DNA of 64,000 nt from Pseudomonas pohangensis. GTDB lineage: Bacteria; Pseudomonadota; Gammaproteobacteria; Pseudomonadales; Pseudomonadaceae. The first letter of the stretch is position 1; every line of letters begins with the position of its first letter. A model generated the notes under the pieces. The model was given only the letters and a program-made list of their open reading frames with translations. It did not search any database and was not told where the DNA came from. The stretch covers positions 2,046,001 to 2,110,000 of the forward strand of contig NZ_LT629785.1 of NCBI RefSeq assembly GCF_900105995.1. The letters are read 5' to 3'. A program made the translations under genes and the position numbers. This document shows positions 25,606 through 34,510 of this stretch, piece by piece.

Positions 25606-26031
25606 ATGATCCGCAGTTTTCGCGAACGCCTGCTGCAATGTCTTTGTTATGAAGCCATTGGCGTGTGTGCATTCATGCCTCTGGTCTCATTGCTGCTAGA
25701 CAAACAGGCCGGCGCAGCTTTGTTGTTGCTGCTGCCCCTGTCACTCGCAGCGGTCAGTACAACCGTCCTGTTCAATAGCCTGTTCGATCATCTGGAATAC
25801 AAGCACTGTGGCCGACTGGCCAGCAATCGACCGCACCGGGTGCGGTTGTTTCATGCCCTGCTTCTGGAGGTGTGCGTTGCCCTGGCTACCGTGCCGCTGA
25901 TCAAATACCAACTGCACTTGAGCTGGTTGCAGGCTTTGGCAGCCGACGCCGTGTTGATGGTGCTTTATGCGCTGTACGGCTACCTGTTTTTCTGGGCCTA
26001 CGACCGACTCCGCCCGGCTAGCGGCGCATGA
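25606..26031 (+). CDS. PACE-family-like efflux transporter
   Basis: 141 residues built as two similar halves of two helices each, the bacterial transmembrane pair layout. The first half begins RERLLQCLCYEAIGVCAFMP and carries FNSLFDHLE; the second has RVRLFHALLLEVCVALATVP and ends in WAYDRL. These correspond to the R...H...E and N/D motifs of proteobacterial antimicrobial compound efflux (PACE) proteins, which export chlorhexidine-like biocides with protons. The first-half His is replaced (Gln11/Cys12 region), so activity is uncertain. The presence of such a gene in a type III CRISPR operon is unusual. Confidence 0.68.
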   Translation: MIRSFRERLLQCLCYEAIGVCAFMPLVSLLLDKQAGAALLLLLPLSLAAVSTTVLFNSLFDHLEYKHCGRLASNRPHRVRLFHALLLEVCVALATVPLIKYQLHLSWLQALAADAVLMVLYALYGYLFFWAYDRLRPASGA

Positions 26032-26216
26032 ACATTTCACAGCCCGGCAGTGGCGCGGTGCCACAACAGTTTGAAGCGATAGCAACCCGTAATCCCCAGG
26101 CAGTTGCCGCAAGCAGGCATTTAATGCACTCTCGCATGCTGATTAGCTGCAGGCCACCGACCCAACGGCTAGCGGCGAATCCACCCTCAGGATGCCTCTC
26201 AGCCACAGGACGTGCG

Positions 26217-27137
26217 ATGACACTTGCTGCACTTGCCCCCATGCAGCAACCGCCCATTGAACGCTGGTTGTTGCAGGTCACCCCGCAGACCCCCATTCCC
26301 CAATGCGAACAGGCCGGCTCAATGCTGCGCGGCGCCTTTGGCCATGCGTTGAAAGCACTAGCCTGCAAATGCCCGGCCGAACAGCACGCGGCTGATTGTA
26401 TTTATCAGCAAATCTTCGAGCCCTTGGCACCAGCAGACTGGCCGGTGCGCTATCAGGATTGCCCACCCGCCTTTGTGTTGACACCACCAGCCGCGAAAAA
26501 CGCGGCGCAGTCGCCACTGAGCATAGCGTTCACCTTACTCGGCCCCAGCCTGCAGCACGCCGAACTGATCTGGTCAGCCTGGCAGTTAGCAGCACATCTA
26601 GGCTTGGGTAATGAGCGCATCAGCGCCAGCATCGAACGCCAGCAAATACTCAGCCAGCCGCCAGAAGCGCCGGCCCATGGCCCGCTCACGCTGAACTTTT
26701 GCAGCCCACTGCTGATCAAGCGCAAGTTGCCCGGCGCAATGACCAGCAGCCCACTGCAAGCCGATCAATTGGGTGCAGCAGACCTTTTCATCGCCTTGCA
26801 CCGCCGTTTGCAACTGACCCATCATTTGTACGGCGTACACCTTACGCCACCGCCAGCGCTGCAACACTGGCTAGAGATAGCTGAAGCCTGCGAGGTCGTC
26901 ACACGCTTAAAACCCGTGCATTTCGCCCGTCGCTCCAACCGCCAACAGCAACGCATGCCACTGTTCGGACTGTGCGGCACGTTGCAGCTGCGTGGACCGC
27001 TGGACGCTGATCTGCGCGCGTCACTGGCACTCGCTCAGTGGCTGCATATTGGCGGCAAAACGGCGCTAGGGCTGGGAGCGTTCACGCTGCACGGCACCGA
27101 CGATTTAACTTTCGTACCAGGAAACCACAGAGCATGA
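26217..27137 (+). CDS. cas6: CRISPR pre-crRNA endoribonuclease Cas6
   Basis: 306 residues; the start at 26217 follows AGGA and is chosen because the 63 upstream in-frame codons show no family content. A RAMP fold is seen, with the C-terminal glycine-rich loop LHIGGKTALGLGAF near 280-293 and an N-terminal segment SMLRGAFGHALKALACKCPA containing candidate catalytic His and Cys residues. It processes the repeat transcript of both arrays, leaving the 8-base handle. The stop overlaps cmr1 (ATGA), so it heads the effector operon. Confidence 0.85.
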   Translation: MTLAALAPMQQPPIERWLLQVTPQTPIPQCEQAGSMLRGAFGHALKALACKCPAEQHAADCIYQQIFEPLAPADWPVRYQDCPPAFVLTPPAAKNAAQSPLSIAFTLLGPSLQHAELIWSAWQLAAHLGLGNERISASIERQQILSQPPEAPAHGPLTLNFCSPLLIKRKLPGAMTSSPLQADQLGAADLFIALHRRLQLTHHLYGVHLTPPPALQHWLEIAEACEVVTRLKPVHFARRSNRQQQRMPLFGLCGTLQLRGPLDADLRASLALAQWLHIGGKTALGLGAFTLHGTDDLTFVPGNHRA

Positions 27138-28294
27138 AGTTCAACCTGCCGGTCGAAATCACGGCCGAGTACCTGATTGTCACGCCGATGTTTCTCGGCG
27201 GCGCTGACCAGCAAGCCGATGATCAGGTCTTTCGCAATGCCTCGCTCAAGGGCGCCTTGCGTTTTTGGTGGCGCGCCATCAACTGGGGACCCATTCTCTC
27301 AGCCGAAAGCGGCAACACCAAAGCCGCGTTGCAAGCGCTTAATAAACGAGAGGGCGAGCTGTTCGGCACGGCTACAGACGCTAGCTGCTCAGGTCAGAGC
27401 AAGGTGCAATTGCACACCACGCTGCAAGATTGCTCAGTGCAGCAAGAGGGCCTGAACAAATTAAATTACTTACTAGGCCAGGGTCTTTACCATTTTCGTG
27501 ATGGCTTACTACGCCCATTCTTATCGGGCGGCCGATTAGAACTAACTGCACGCTTCAAGCCCGGCACTCCACAAACAGATATAGATTCAGTTAGCCAAGC
27601 TCTAACCGCGCTAGGTCTATTTGGTGGCCTGGGTAGTCGGGCACGCAAAGGCTTTGGCTCACTGGCCATCCAATGGTTGAACAGTCCTGGCGGCCGTCAA
27701 GCATTTACTGGCCTGCCTGCTATCGCGGCATTTATCGCCACTCTGGATTTCACTGCCCCAACCGACGCGCCACTCTCCGCCTTGACTACCGCCAGTCGGC
27801 TCGATGCCTCCCTGAGCGGTGCACCCGCACTGAACCTTCTAAGCAAAATCGGCACGGAACTGCAGGAGTACCGTAGCTACGGCAAGAACGGCAAAGTCAA
27901 CGGCAAGCCAGCGCGCAGGAACTTCATAGAAGATCACGATAATGCCCTTGCAGCTGCGCAGGGCAAGCCGATTGCGCAACTGCCAAAACGCGCTGTATTT
28001 GGCCTTCCGCATAACTACCGCTTTTCATCGGGACCGTCCCTGCAGATCAATCCGCAAAATAATGGCCGCCGCGCCTCACCGCTGTTCATCCACATTCATC
28101 AGTTCCCTGATGGTCAGTGCGTTGCCATACAAATATTGCTGCCTGGTAACTTCCTGCCTGCAAATACAGCAGTGGAACTCAAAGGCAAAGGGCACCGCCC
28201 GAATTTGCTGCGCACCCCGCAGGTTGATTATCAGGTGATACACGAATATCTCGACAACTTTAAGCAAAAGAAAGGACTGCGTGATGGACAGTAA
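27134..28294 (+). CDS. cmr1: Type III-B RAMP protein Cmr1
   Basis: 386 residues with two RAMP halves. The start segment VEITAEYLIVTPMFLGGADQ followed by FRNASLKGALRFWWRAI is the Cmr1 hallmark. A central glycine-rich loop GLGSRARKGFGSL follows. Cmr1 caps the complex near the 3' end of the crRNA. It overlaps cas6 at its start and cmr2 at its end. Confidence 0.93.
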   Translation: MKFNLPVEITAEYLIVTPMFLGGADQQADDQVFRNASLKGALRFWWRAINWGPILSAESGNTKAALQALNKREGELFGTATDASCSGQSKVQLHTTLQDCSVQQEGLNKLNYLLGQGLYHFRDGLLRPFLSGGRLELTARFKPGTPQTDIDSVSQALTALGLFGGLGSRARKGFGSLAIQWLNSPGGRQAFTGLPAIAAFIATLDFTAPTDAPLSALTTASRLDASLSGAPALNLLSKIGTELQEYRSYGKNGKVNGKPARRNFIEDHDNALAAAQGKPIAQLPKRAVFGLPHNYRFSSGPSLQINPQNNGRRASPLFIHIHQFPDGQCVAIQILLPGNFLPANTAVELKGKGHRPNLLRTPQVDYQVIHEYLDNFKQKKGLRDGQ

Positions 28295-30209
28295 GCAGTA
28301 CTTCCAGTTCACCCTTGGCCCCGTACAAGGTTTCGTTGCCCAGGCGCGCAGAACACGTGACTTCTGGGCGGGCTCATTCATTCTCTCCTGGCTGTCGGCT
28401 ACAGCAATGGCCTGTATCGAAAAGCAAGGCGGCAAAGTCGAATTTCCTCAGCCTGATGAAGGCTACATGCGCTGGCTCTATGGCCGCCCGGAAGCAGACG
28501 ATCTCGCGCCAGCGCAAGGTTGTATCCCTAACCGTTTCAAAGCTCTCACCGCCGAGGTGCCGGCTGCATTCAACCCGCAACTGGTCCAGACGACCATTGA
28601 CGCAGCCTGGCGCGCCATGGCGGAAAAAGTCTGGCAAGCCGATCTGGCAGCCATTGCCTCGCCCTTGACCCGTGAGATATGGGACCGCCAAATCAACCGC
28701 TTCTGGGAGGTAAGCTGGGTAATGTCTGCTGAAGGCCCATCCAACCTGCTGGACCGGCGCAAGAACTGGCGAAGCCAAGTTAGCCCACAAGAGCCGGGCC
28801 ACAAGTGCATGATGATGGATGGATGGCAGGAGCTTTCCGGCATTACCCGCACCGACCTGGGTGCAGTCAACCGTTTCTGGCAACAGGTGCGTAGACAAGG
28901 TAAAAACGGCATGCAAACCGACCTGCGCGAAGGCGAGCACCTGTGTGCGCTGGCCTTTATAAAGCGTCGCTTTGCCAGATACTTCGATCAAGTGCACTTT
29001 GCTATGCCAGGCGAACTCGGAACGCTAAGCGGCTGGCCAGTACCGACCGCCGTGCCATCGGTAGCGTTTCTGGCAGCAGCGCCTTGGCTTAGCCAAGTCA
29101 TCGACAAGGCATCCATTGCGGCTTTCGATGCCTTTCATGCACAGGCGCAGGCACTCAGCCCGGGTTATGCCGAAGCAGCCCATATCTACGGTACTGTGTC
29201 TGATATTCGCAGCGTCAAATGCGCGGCTGAAGAACGCGCCGCGGACGGATTCAAACGCCGCTGGGCAGGCATCGATGGGCAACTGTACTTTCCTTCATCG
29301 TTGCAGAACCCCAACCTGTTCCCCGATCAGGCTCAGGCCGGAAAAGTACTGAGCGAGCTGAATAAGCTCAAGCAGTCTGCTGGCTTGGCTGCACTGCCCT
29401 CCCCCTATTACGCCATCCTACTAATGGACGGTGATCAGCTTGGCAAGCACATGGGCATCGTTGAGCACCAACAATCCATCAGTCAGGCGTTGAACCTGTT
29501 TACCAACCAGGCCGGCGATATTGTGCGTGAGCACGATGGCTTTCTCGTCTATGCCGGCGGGGATGATGTCCTGGCCCTGCTGCCGATGGAGCAGGCGCTG
29601 CCGGCCGCGGCGGCGCTGCAAGCAAGCTATCGAAAAGCCTTTGCCATCCATGCATCAATGGTCGCCTCGAGCCTTTCCGGTGCTATCGAGTATGTTCACA
29701 TTCGCACGCCTCTGACCCGGGTATTGCAGGATGCTCACAAGTTGCTTGATGAGGTCGCCAAGGAGGAAACCGGCCGTGATGCCATCGCAGTACGCGTCTG
29801 GAAACCTTCCGGCTTGGCCCTGCAGTGGAGCATGCCCTGGAGCAAGGCGCTTGATGCGGATGGTTCCGTGAAAATGGTAGGTCTGGCATCCGCTTTTGCC
29901 ACTCAGGATGAAGAGGGTTCATTTTCCAACAAGTTCTTCTTTCGCATTGAGCAGATCATCGAGCGCTTTCCCTGCATGCCCGCCGTGCAATTAGGCAAGG
30001 TGCTGCTCACTGAATACCTGCATTCCTTTGGCGCCAGAGGCCCACATCTGCCAACCGCAGAACTGGCTGGATTACTCGATCAATGCCAGCGTTGGAAACG
30101 CAACCCATCAGGTGTGGTCGAGCCAGCACAAGGCAACAGCATGAATCCTGACGGAGCCTTATTAATGCGCTTCTTGGCAAACAAAGGCCTAGAGAGAGAA
30201 TCCGCATGA
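28284..30209 (+). CDS. cmr2: Cas10/Cmr2 large subunit without HD domain
   Basis: 641 residues, markedly shorter than the usual Cmr2 of about 850-1000. It begins directly with QYFQFTLGPVQGFVAQARRT and RDFWAGSFILSW, which in longer homologs follows the HD nuclease, so the HD domain is absent. The palm cyclase keeps LLMDGDQLGKHMG near 380-393 and YAGGDDVLALL with GGDD near 425-428, so cyclic oligoadenylate synthesis should be intact. A zinc-finger-like region is not obvious. The protein should therefore signal to CARF effectors and not cut ssDNA. It overlaps cmr1 by 11 bp and cmr3 by 4 bp. Confidence 0.94.
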   Translation: MDSKQYFQFTLGPVQGFVAQARRTRDFWAGSFILSWLSATAMACIEKQGGKVEFPQPDEGYMRWLYGRPEADDLAPAQGCIPNRFKALTAEVPAAFNPQLVQTTIDAAWRAMAEKVWQADLAAIASPLTREIWDRQINRFWEVSWVMSAEGPSNLLDRRKNWRSQVSPQEPGHKCMMMDGWQELSGITRTDLGAVNRFWQQVRRQGKNGMQTDLREGEHLCALAFIKRRFARYFDQVHFAMPGELGTLSGWPVPTAVPSVAFLAAAPWLSQVIDKASIAAFDAFHAQAQALSPGYAEAAHIYGTVSDIRSVKCAAEERAADGFKRRWAGIDGQLYFPSSLQNPNLFPDQAQAGKVLSELNKLKQSAGLAALPSPYYAILLMDGDQLGKHMGIVEHQQSISQALNLFTNQAGDIVREHDGFLVYAGGDDVLALLPMEQALPAAAALQASYRKAFAIHASMVASSLSGAIEYVHIRTPLTRVLQDAHKLLDEVAKEETGRDAIAVRVWKPSGLALQWSMPWSKALDADGSVKMVGLASAFATQDEEGSFSNKFFFRIEQIIERFPCMPAVQLGKVLLTEYLHSFGARGPHLPTAELAGLLDQCQRWKRNPSGVVEPAQGNSMNPDGALLMRFLANKGLERESA

Positions 30210-31360
30210 GCCATATAACCTGTCGTTTCGAGCCCTTCGATACCTGGTTCTTCAGGGAGTCGCGCCCACAAGGCAGCATGGGCGCCAGTGAGCTTGGCAG
30301 TGTATTTCCGCCACCGGTGGGCACTCTGCTTGGCGCTGTGCGCACGCTGATTGGTGATGCCTGGCATGCCCAAAACGGCACGACCTGGCGGCAACTTGGA
30401 GACCTTGATGAGTTGCGCGCGCTTATTGGCGACTCCGATGATCTGGGCGCACTAACTTGTCAGGGCCCCTATCTAAGCCTGGATGGCCAACGCCTGTTTC
30501 CGGCACCCGCCAACTTGATGGTCAAAGATGAGGTGTACTTCCTTTTGGGGCTGGGCGAGCCGGTCAACTGCGACCTGGGAACCATTCACTTACCCTCATT
30601 TCCGCAAGCCATTGAAGGGCTGGACGATCTTGCCGGCGCTAAACCTGCAGATAATTGCTGGCTGACCAGCGCCGGCTGGAACGCGATTCTCGCCGGGCAA
30701 GCCCCTGCGGCGATCCATGTGGTCAAACGCCAGCAACTGGTGAGCGATGAGCCACGTCTGGGTATCGGTCGCGATAATAGTCGCAGTGCTGTTAGCCACG
30801 GCATGCTCTACCAGACCAGGCATTTGCGAATGCACGCAGGGGTTGCCATAGAACTTGATCTGATGGGATTGCCAGATGATCTAGCCTTGCCCGGTTCGCA
30901 GGTTATCCGTCTGGGCGGCGAAGGTCGCCAGGCCTCTCTGAGCCTTTGTAAAGCCAACCAAAATCTTCCGCCGTCGCCAACCATCAATTCAACACGAATG
31001 GCGCTCTATACCCTGTCCCCAACACGTTGTGCTGAAGAACTGCCGGCGGGCATCCCGGCCGGGTTTATCAGGACGAAGGCGAATGGGGTGGATGTATGGG
31101 AGGGGGATGTCTGCGGATTAAAACTAAGAATTCTGACCGTAGTCTGCTCCCGTGCCTTGCGTGAAGGGGGCTGGGACATGGCCCGGCATGAGGCACGCCC
31201 GGTTACAAGCCTGCTACCGGCAGGCAGCATCCTGTTTGTCGAACTATTGCCTGAGCAAACGGTAAACCCAGACCAACTGTACAGCCTGGCCAACGGAAGC
31301 TGTGTGGCCCGAGGGCGCGGACAACTTCTGATCGGGCACATGCCCGCCAGCCTTTTCTAA
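30206..31360 (+). CDS. cmr3: Type III-B protein Cmr3
   Basis: 384 residues. The opening FEPFDTWFFRESRPQGSMGA followed by FPPPVGTLLGAVRTLIGDA matches Cmr3, which binds the crRNA 5' handle alongside Cas10. A second RAMP-type region lies in the C-terminal half and the glycine-rich RGRGQLLIGH is near the end. Its start overlaps the cmr2 stop. Confidence 0.92.
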   Translation: MSHITCRFEPFDTWFFRESRPQGSMGASELGSVFPPPVGTLLGAVRTLIGDAWHAQNGTTWRQLGDLDELRALIGDSDDLGALTCQGPYLSLDGQRLFPAPANLMVKDEVYFLLGLGEPVNCDLGTIHLPSFPQAIEGLDDLAGAKPADNCWLTSAGWNAILAGQAPAAIHVVKRQQLVSDEPRLGIGRDNSRSAVSHGMLYQTRHLRMHAGVAIELDLMGLPDDLALPGSQVIRLGGEGRQASLSLCKANQNLPPSPTINSTRMALYTLSPTRCAEELPAGIPAGFIRTKANGVDVWEGDVCGLKLRILTVVCSRALREGGWDMARHEARPVTSLLPAGSILFVELLPEQTVNPDQLYSLANGSCVARGRGQLLIGHMPASLF

Positions 31361-31374
31361 ACAAGGACTATTTC

Positions 31375-32265
31375 ATGAGCAATCAATCTGCCTTGCTGAT
31401 ACTGACCACTGAAACGTCTCTGCATGCAGGCACGGGCCAATCGATCGCGGGTATCGACTTGCCGATCCAGCGCGAAGTACATACCAACTGGCCCTGCGTT
31501 TTTGGTTCGGCCGTCAAAGGCGCTCTGCGTGCCAAAGCCTTTCACGACAAGATGCCAACTGCCGATGTTACCGACCTGTTTGGCCCTGAACATGCCGCTG
31601 CGGCAGGCGAGCGCGACACCAGCCATGCCGGCGCCCTGCTGGTAGGTGACGCCCACCTGCTGCTACTGCCGGTACGCTCCCTGCAAAGCTGCTTCAAATG
31701 GGTAACCTGCCCCGCCGTCTTGCGCCGTGTCGGCCGCGATGCAAAGCGCTTGGGACTCACCACCCGCTTACCAGGTCTTCCGCCCTTAGAGCCACTTCAA
31801 GCGCTGGGTTCCAAGGACGAAACCGTGTTTCTCGAGGAGTTCCGTCTGGAGCAACAAAACAATCCTCGGGTAGAACAACTGGCAGGCCTGCTGGCACCCC
31901 TGACCGGCGGCGCACTGGACAAAGAAGAACTGCTCCAGCGACTGGTCGTCGTACATGACGACATCTTCAGCTTCCTGGCCAAAAATGCCACCTCCGTAAA
32001 CGCCCATATCGCCATTGACGCCGCCACCAAAACGGTCAGGAACAGCGCCCTCTGGTACGAAGAAAGCCTGCCACCGGAAAGCGTGCTTTATGTGCCGCTG
32101 ACGGCAACTGCCTCACGGCGCAAGGGCAGCAATCTTAGCGCAACAGAGGTGCTGGGAGTGTTTGCCCAGCAATTCCCCGAGGGCCGCAACTGGCTGCAAC
32201 TAGGCGGCAATGAAACCACGGGTATGGGCTGGTGCCGGGTAGGCATCAACCAGGGAACTGTCTAA
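31375..32265 (+). CDS. cmr4: Type III-B backbone and RNA-cleaving subunit Cmr4
   Basis: 296 residues. It shows ETSLHAGTGQSIAGIDLPIQ and VFGSAVKGALRAKAFHDK, the Cmr4 signature. Asp28 in GIDLP corresponds to the catalytic Asp that cuts target RNA at 6-base steps. Several copies form the backbone. The C-terminus carries GGNETTGMGWCRV, the conserved glycine loop. It is 14 bp after cmr3 with a good ribosome site (AAGGAC). Confidence 0.94.
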   Translation: MSNQSALLILTTETSLHAGTGQSIAGIDLPIQREVHTNWPCVFGSAVKGALRAKAFHDKMPTADVTDLFGPEHAAAAGERDTSHAGALLVGDAHLLLLPVRSLQSCFKWVTCPAVLRRVGRDAKRLGLTTRLPGLPPLEPLQALGSKDETVFLEEFRLEQQNNPRVEQLAGLLAPLTGGALDKEELLQRLVVVHDDIFSFLAKNATSVNAHIAIDAATKTVRNSALWYEESLPPESVLYVPLTATASRRKGSNLSATEVLGVFAQQFPEGRNWLQLGGNETTGMGWCRVGINQGTV

Positions 32266-32275
32266 GGAGACGCGC

Positions 32276-32674
32276 ATGAACACGGCAACAGTATTGCAGA
32301 CCATGGACCAGCAGCGCGCCTGCTACGCACTGGACGAAATCGAAAAGCTGACTCAGCAAAAACCTGACTTTCAAGCCGAAATTCGCCGTCATGCAAACGG
32401 ACTACCGGCGCTGATTCACATGAATGGCCTGGGGCAAGCGTTGGCTTTCTATCGTATGAAAGGACTGGATAGCAGCCACGGCAAGATTTACCAAATCGTG
32501 GGTAACTGGTTGTGTGGTGAAACAGCAGGCCGGGTCTTTGTAATGCAGAACGATGCACTCAAGGCCATCACAACAGCCGATATGTTCGCCTATATGGCCG
32601 CACAGAATGAAGCACTGGCATTGCTGGAATGGCTAAAGAAATTTTCCCTGGCCTTGCTGCAAAAAGCCGACTGA
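32276..32674 (+). CDS. cmr5: Type III-B small subunit Cmr5
   Basis: 132 residues, all helical, containing DQQRACYALDEIEKLTQQKP and HMNGLGQALAFYRMKG, which fit Cmr5. Copies stack along the complex and contact the target strand. The start follows AAGGAGACGCGC and lies 10 bp after cmr4. Confidence 0.9.
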   Translation: MNTATVLQTMDQQRACYALDEIEKLTQQKPDFQAEIRRHANGLPALIHMNGLGQALAFYRMKGLDSSHGKIYQIVGNWLCGETAGRVFVMQNDALKAITTADMFAYMAAQNEALALLEWLKKFSLALLQKAD

Positions 32675-32682
32675 GGAGCACC

Positions 32683-33786
32683 ATGCCACTACCACTCTAC
32701 AAAGGGCTACACGCCTTGGACAAACCCCAAGGCCAGGAAAATATGGGCCTGTGGTTCGAGCGCTTTTATTCGGCCTATCCAGATGACTTTTCCAAAGTAG
32801 ACGACCGTGCCAGAACCGCCTGGCTGAAGGATTGTGCGCGCAAGCAAATAGGTGACAGCGCGCGCCTTAAATCAAAGGCCTTGCAACTGCGCCTGTTGGC
32901 AAAAAGCCAAGGAGGCGATGCCCGCGTTTATTCCAGCACCGGGCAGTTTGTCAGCGGCTTGGGCAACCCGCATCCGCTGGAGAACGGCTTTCACTGGCAT
33001 CCCACATTGGGCATGCCTTACATCCCGGGCAGCGCAGTCAAAGGACTACTGCGCGGGCTGATCGAAACCGCATATGCAGGTGATGACAAAGCGAACATTC
33101 TGCTGCGCTGGTTCGGCAGCGAAGACAAAAAGGACACGCCCGAACGTGCTGGACAATTCATCTTCATGGATGCCTTGCCTATCGAACCCTGTGACCTGCA
33201 TACGGAAGTCATGACGCCACACATGGGCCAGTGGTATGCCAAAGGCCAGAAAACCCCACTGGCAGCCGACACCCAACCCGGTGACTGGCACGCCCCTGTG
33301 CCGATCGCTTACCTGGTCGCGCGCAAGCTCAAGTTGCAGTTCGTGATTATGCCGCGCTCCGGCAGCGACTCCACCGAACTGACGCAATTGTGGGAAGCAC
33401 TTAGTGCAGCACTTCTCTGGCTGGGCGCCGGGGCCAAAACAGCCATTGGTTTTGGGCAGTTCAAACTGGATGAGGATGAAGAGCAGGCGCTGGCAGCAGC
33501 GGCCAGCATTCAAGAGCCGGCCAATATCCGCATTTTTGATTTGGATCGACTGTTGCGCGAGCTAGCAGAACAACTTTCAACATGCTCGGTGTCAGAGATT
33601 AAAGGTAAGGATAAAAGCAACCTGGCGTGGAAGTTAAAACTCACCGGGCACAAATTAAATGACATGACCCCACTGCAGAGGGCAGAAGCCAAACGCTTGG
33701 CTGGCCTGTGCATGGCCATCGAGGACAAGAAGATTCAAGCGCATATACGTGACTTTTTCAGCGAACTGCACGGCACTCACAACTAA
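32683..33786 (+). CDS. cmr6: Type III-B RAMP protein Cmr6
   Basis: 367 residues from the start at 32683 (MPLPLYKGLHALDKPQGQEN), which has GAGGAG upstream; an earlier in-frame start inside cmr5 is rejected. FHWHPTLGMPYIPGSAVKGL and LRGLIETAYAGDD are diagnostic of Cmr6. GAGAKTAIGFGQFKLD is the C-terminal glycine loop. It pairs with Cmr1 at the 3' end of the crRNA and ends the cmr operon, which is followed by array 2. Confidence 0.93.
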   Translation: MPLPLYKGLHALDKPQGQENMGLWFERFYSAYPDDFSKVDDRARTAWLKDCARKQIGDSARLKSKALQLRLLAKSQGGDARVYSSTGQFVSGLGNPHPLENGFHWHPTLGMPYIPGSAVKGLLRGLIETAYAGDDKANILLRWFGSEDKKDTPERAGQFIFMDALPIEPCDLHTEVMTPHMGQWYAKGQKTPLAADTQPGDWHAPVPIAYLVARKLKLQFVIMPRSGSDSTELTQLWEALSAALLWLGAGAKTAIGFGQFKLDEDEEQALAAAASIQEPANIRIFDLDRLLRELAEQLSTCSVSEIKGKDKSNLAWKLKLTGHKLNDMTPLQRAEAKRLAGLCMAIEDKKIQAHIRDFFSELHGTHN

Positions 33787-33971
33787 CCAACTGGTTGCGG
33801 TTTTGACATAACGCCACAGTGAGTGAACCAGCGGGCTGACCAAGCCGGTGCGTTACGTGCAAACATACTAGGCGAAAAATCAAACCGGACTAAAAAGCTC
33901 TGATGAGTAATGACCGAAAATTATTCTTCACTTCCGGCTCAGGCACCCACAAACCACCAAACAAAACTGTG

Positions 33972-34060
33972 CAAATTTCACTCAACATTATGTTCAAAAA
34001 ACGATCAGCCTTTTTCACCTTTCAATCGACTGATTTACAAAGAGTTTTTTTCACACTAGA
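33972..34060 (+). promoter_or_regulatory. CRISPR leader of array 2 with a cas2-tail relic
   Basis: This matches the array 1 leader over the same 89-bp length. In the frame of the second cas2 it reads NFTQHYVQKTISLFHLSID and then stop, against NFTQLYDQKTISLFELSIG in the intact gene. The similarity stops sharply upstream at the same codon, so this is a copied cas2 3' end and leader without the rest of the gene. The 185 bp between cmr6 and this point hold no gene. Confidence 0.72.
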
Positions 34061-34308
34061 GTCCAAATGTCTGCCCCGCCTCATAGGGGATTAAGACGGC
34101 ACAAATAGCAAAAATAGCAACGTAGTTAAGGTCCAAATGTCTGCCCCGCCTCATAGGGGATTAAGACTGACAGACCGATCATCAAAGCGATTGCATATTT
34201 CGTCCAAATGTCTGCCCCGCCTCATAGGGGATTAAGACAAAGCTGAGTACCGCTCGATTAGCTGGTTGATGGTCCAAACGTCTGCCGCACCACTTAGGCA
34301 AAGGCCTG
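34061..34308 (+). CRISPR. CRISPR array 2 (three intact repeats, one degenerate, three spacers)
   Basis: Repeats of 37 bp at 34061, 34131 and 34202 are identical to each other and differ from array 1 at one base (AAATG for AAACG). Spacers are 33, 34 and 33 bp. A fourth, terminal repeat from 34272 keeps GTCCAAACGTCTGCC and then diverges, as expected at the leader-distal end. Orientation is plus, with the leader at 33972. I see no match of the spacers to the rest of the window. Confidence 0.95.
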
Positions 34309-34351
34309 CTTTTCACTTGTGTGACTCATCGTGCTAAAGACTGAGGCGATA

Positions 34352-34500
34352 GCCCACGGCTTCGCCGAGGGGCACGATTGGGCGGAAGGGCTTTGTTTGG
34401 TGACTGCGACAGGCCTTTAGCGAAAGGCTGCCCGAGAGTGGCGATGCACGTTGTTCGTGCAGTGGCGTTGGCTGGCTTAACGGTTAAGCCGGGACGCCCG
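34352..34500. ncRNA. Tract of five consecutive hairpins (possible structured RNA)
   Basis: Between array 2 and the end of the membrane CARF gene there are CGGC-TTC-GCCG (34357-34367), GCCTTT-AGCG-AAAGGC (34413-34428), TGCACG-TTGTT-CGTGCA (34445-34461), GGCTTAAC-G-GTTAAGCC (34474-34490) and CGGG-ACG-CCCG (34490-34500). Each is perfectly paired with a short loop. No open frame runs through. It could be a small structured RNA, a chain of transcript-end hairpins for the convergent units, or repeats of a mobile element. Confidence 0.4.
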
Positions 34501-34510
34501 GCGATACAAA

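Noticed and set aside
26028..26216. N-terminal extension of cas6
   Set aside because: No RAMP content, and a better ribosome site precedes the ATG at 26217.
33903..34094. Plus-strand open frame running into array 2
   Set aside because: It reads through the leader and first repeat. The cas2-tail similarity is in another frame.
34352..34500. Integron attC sites
   Set aside because: No paired R and L boxes (RYYYAAC-type) and no integrase or cassette genes.
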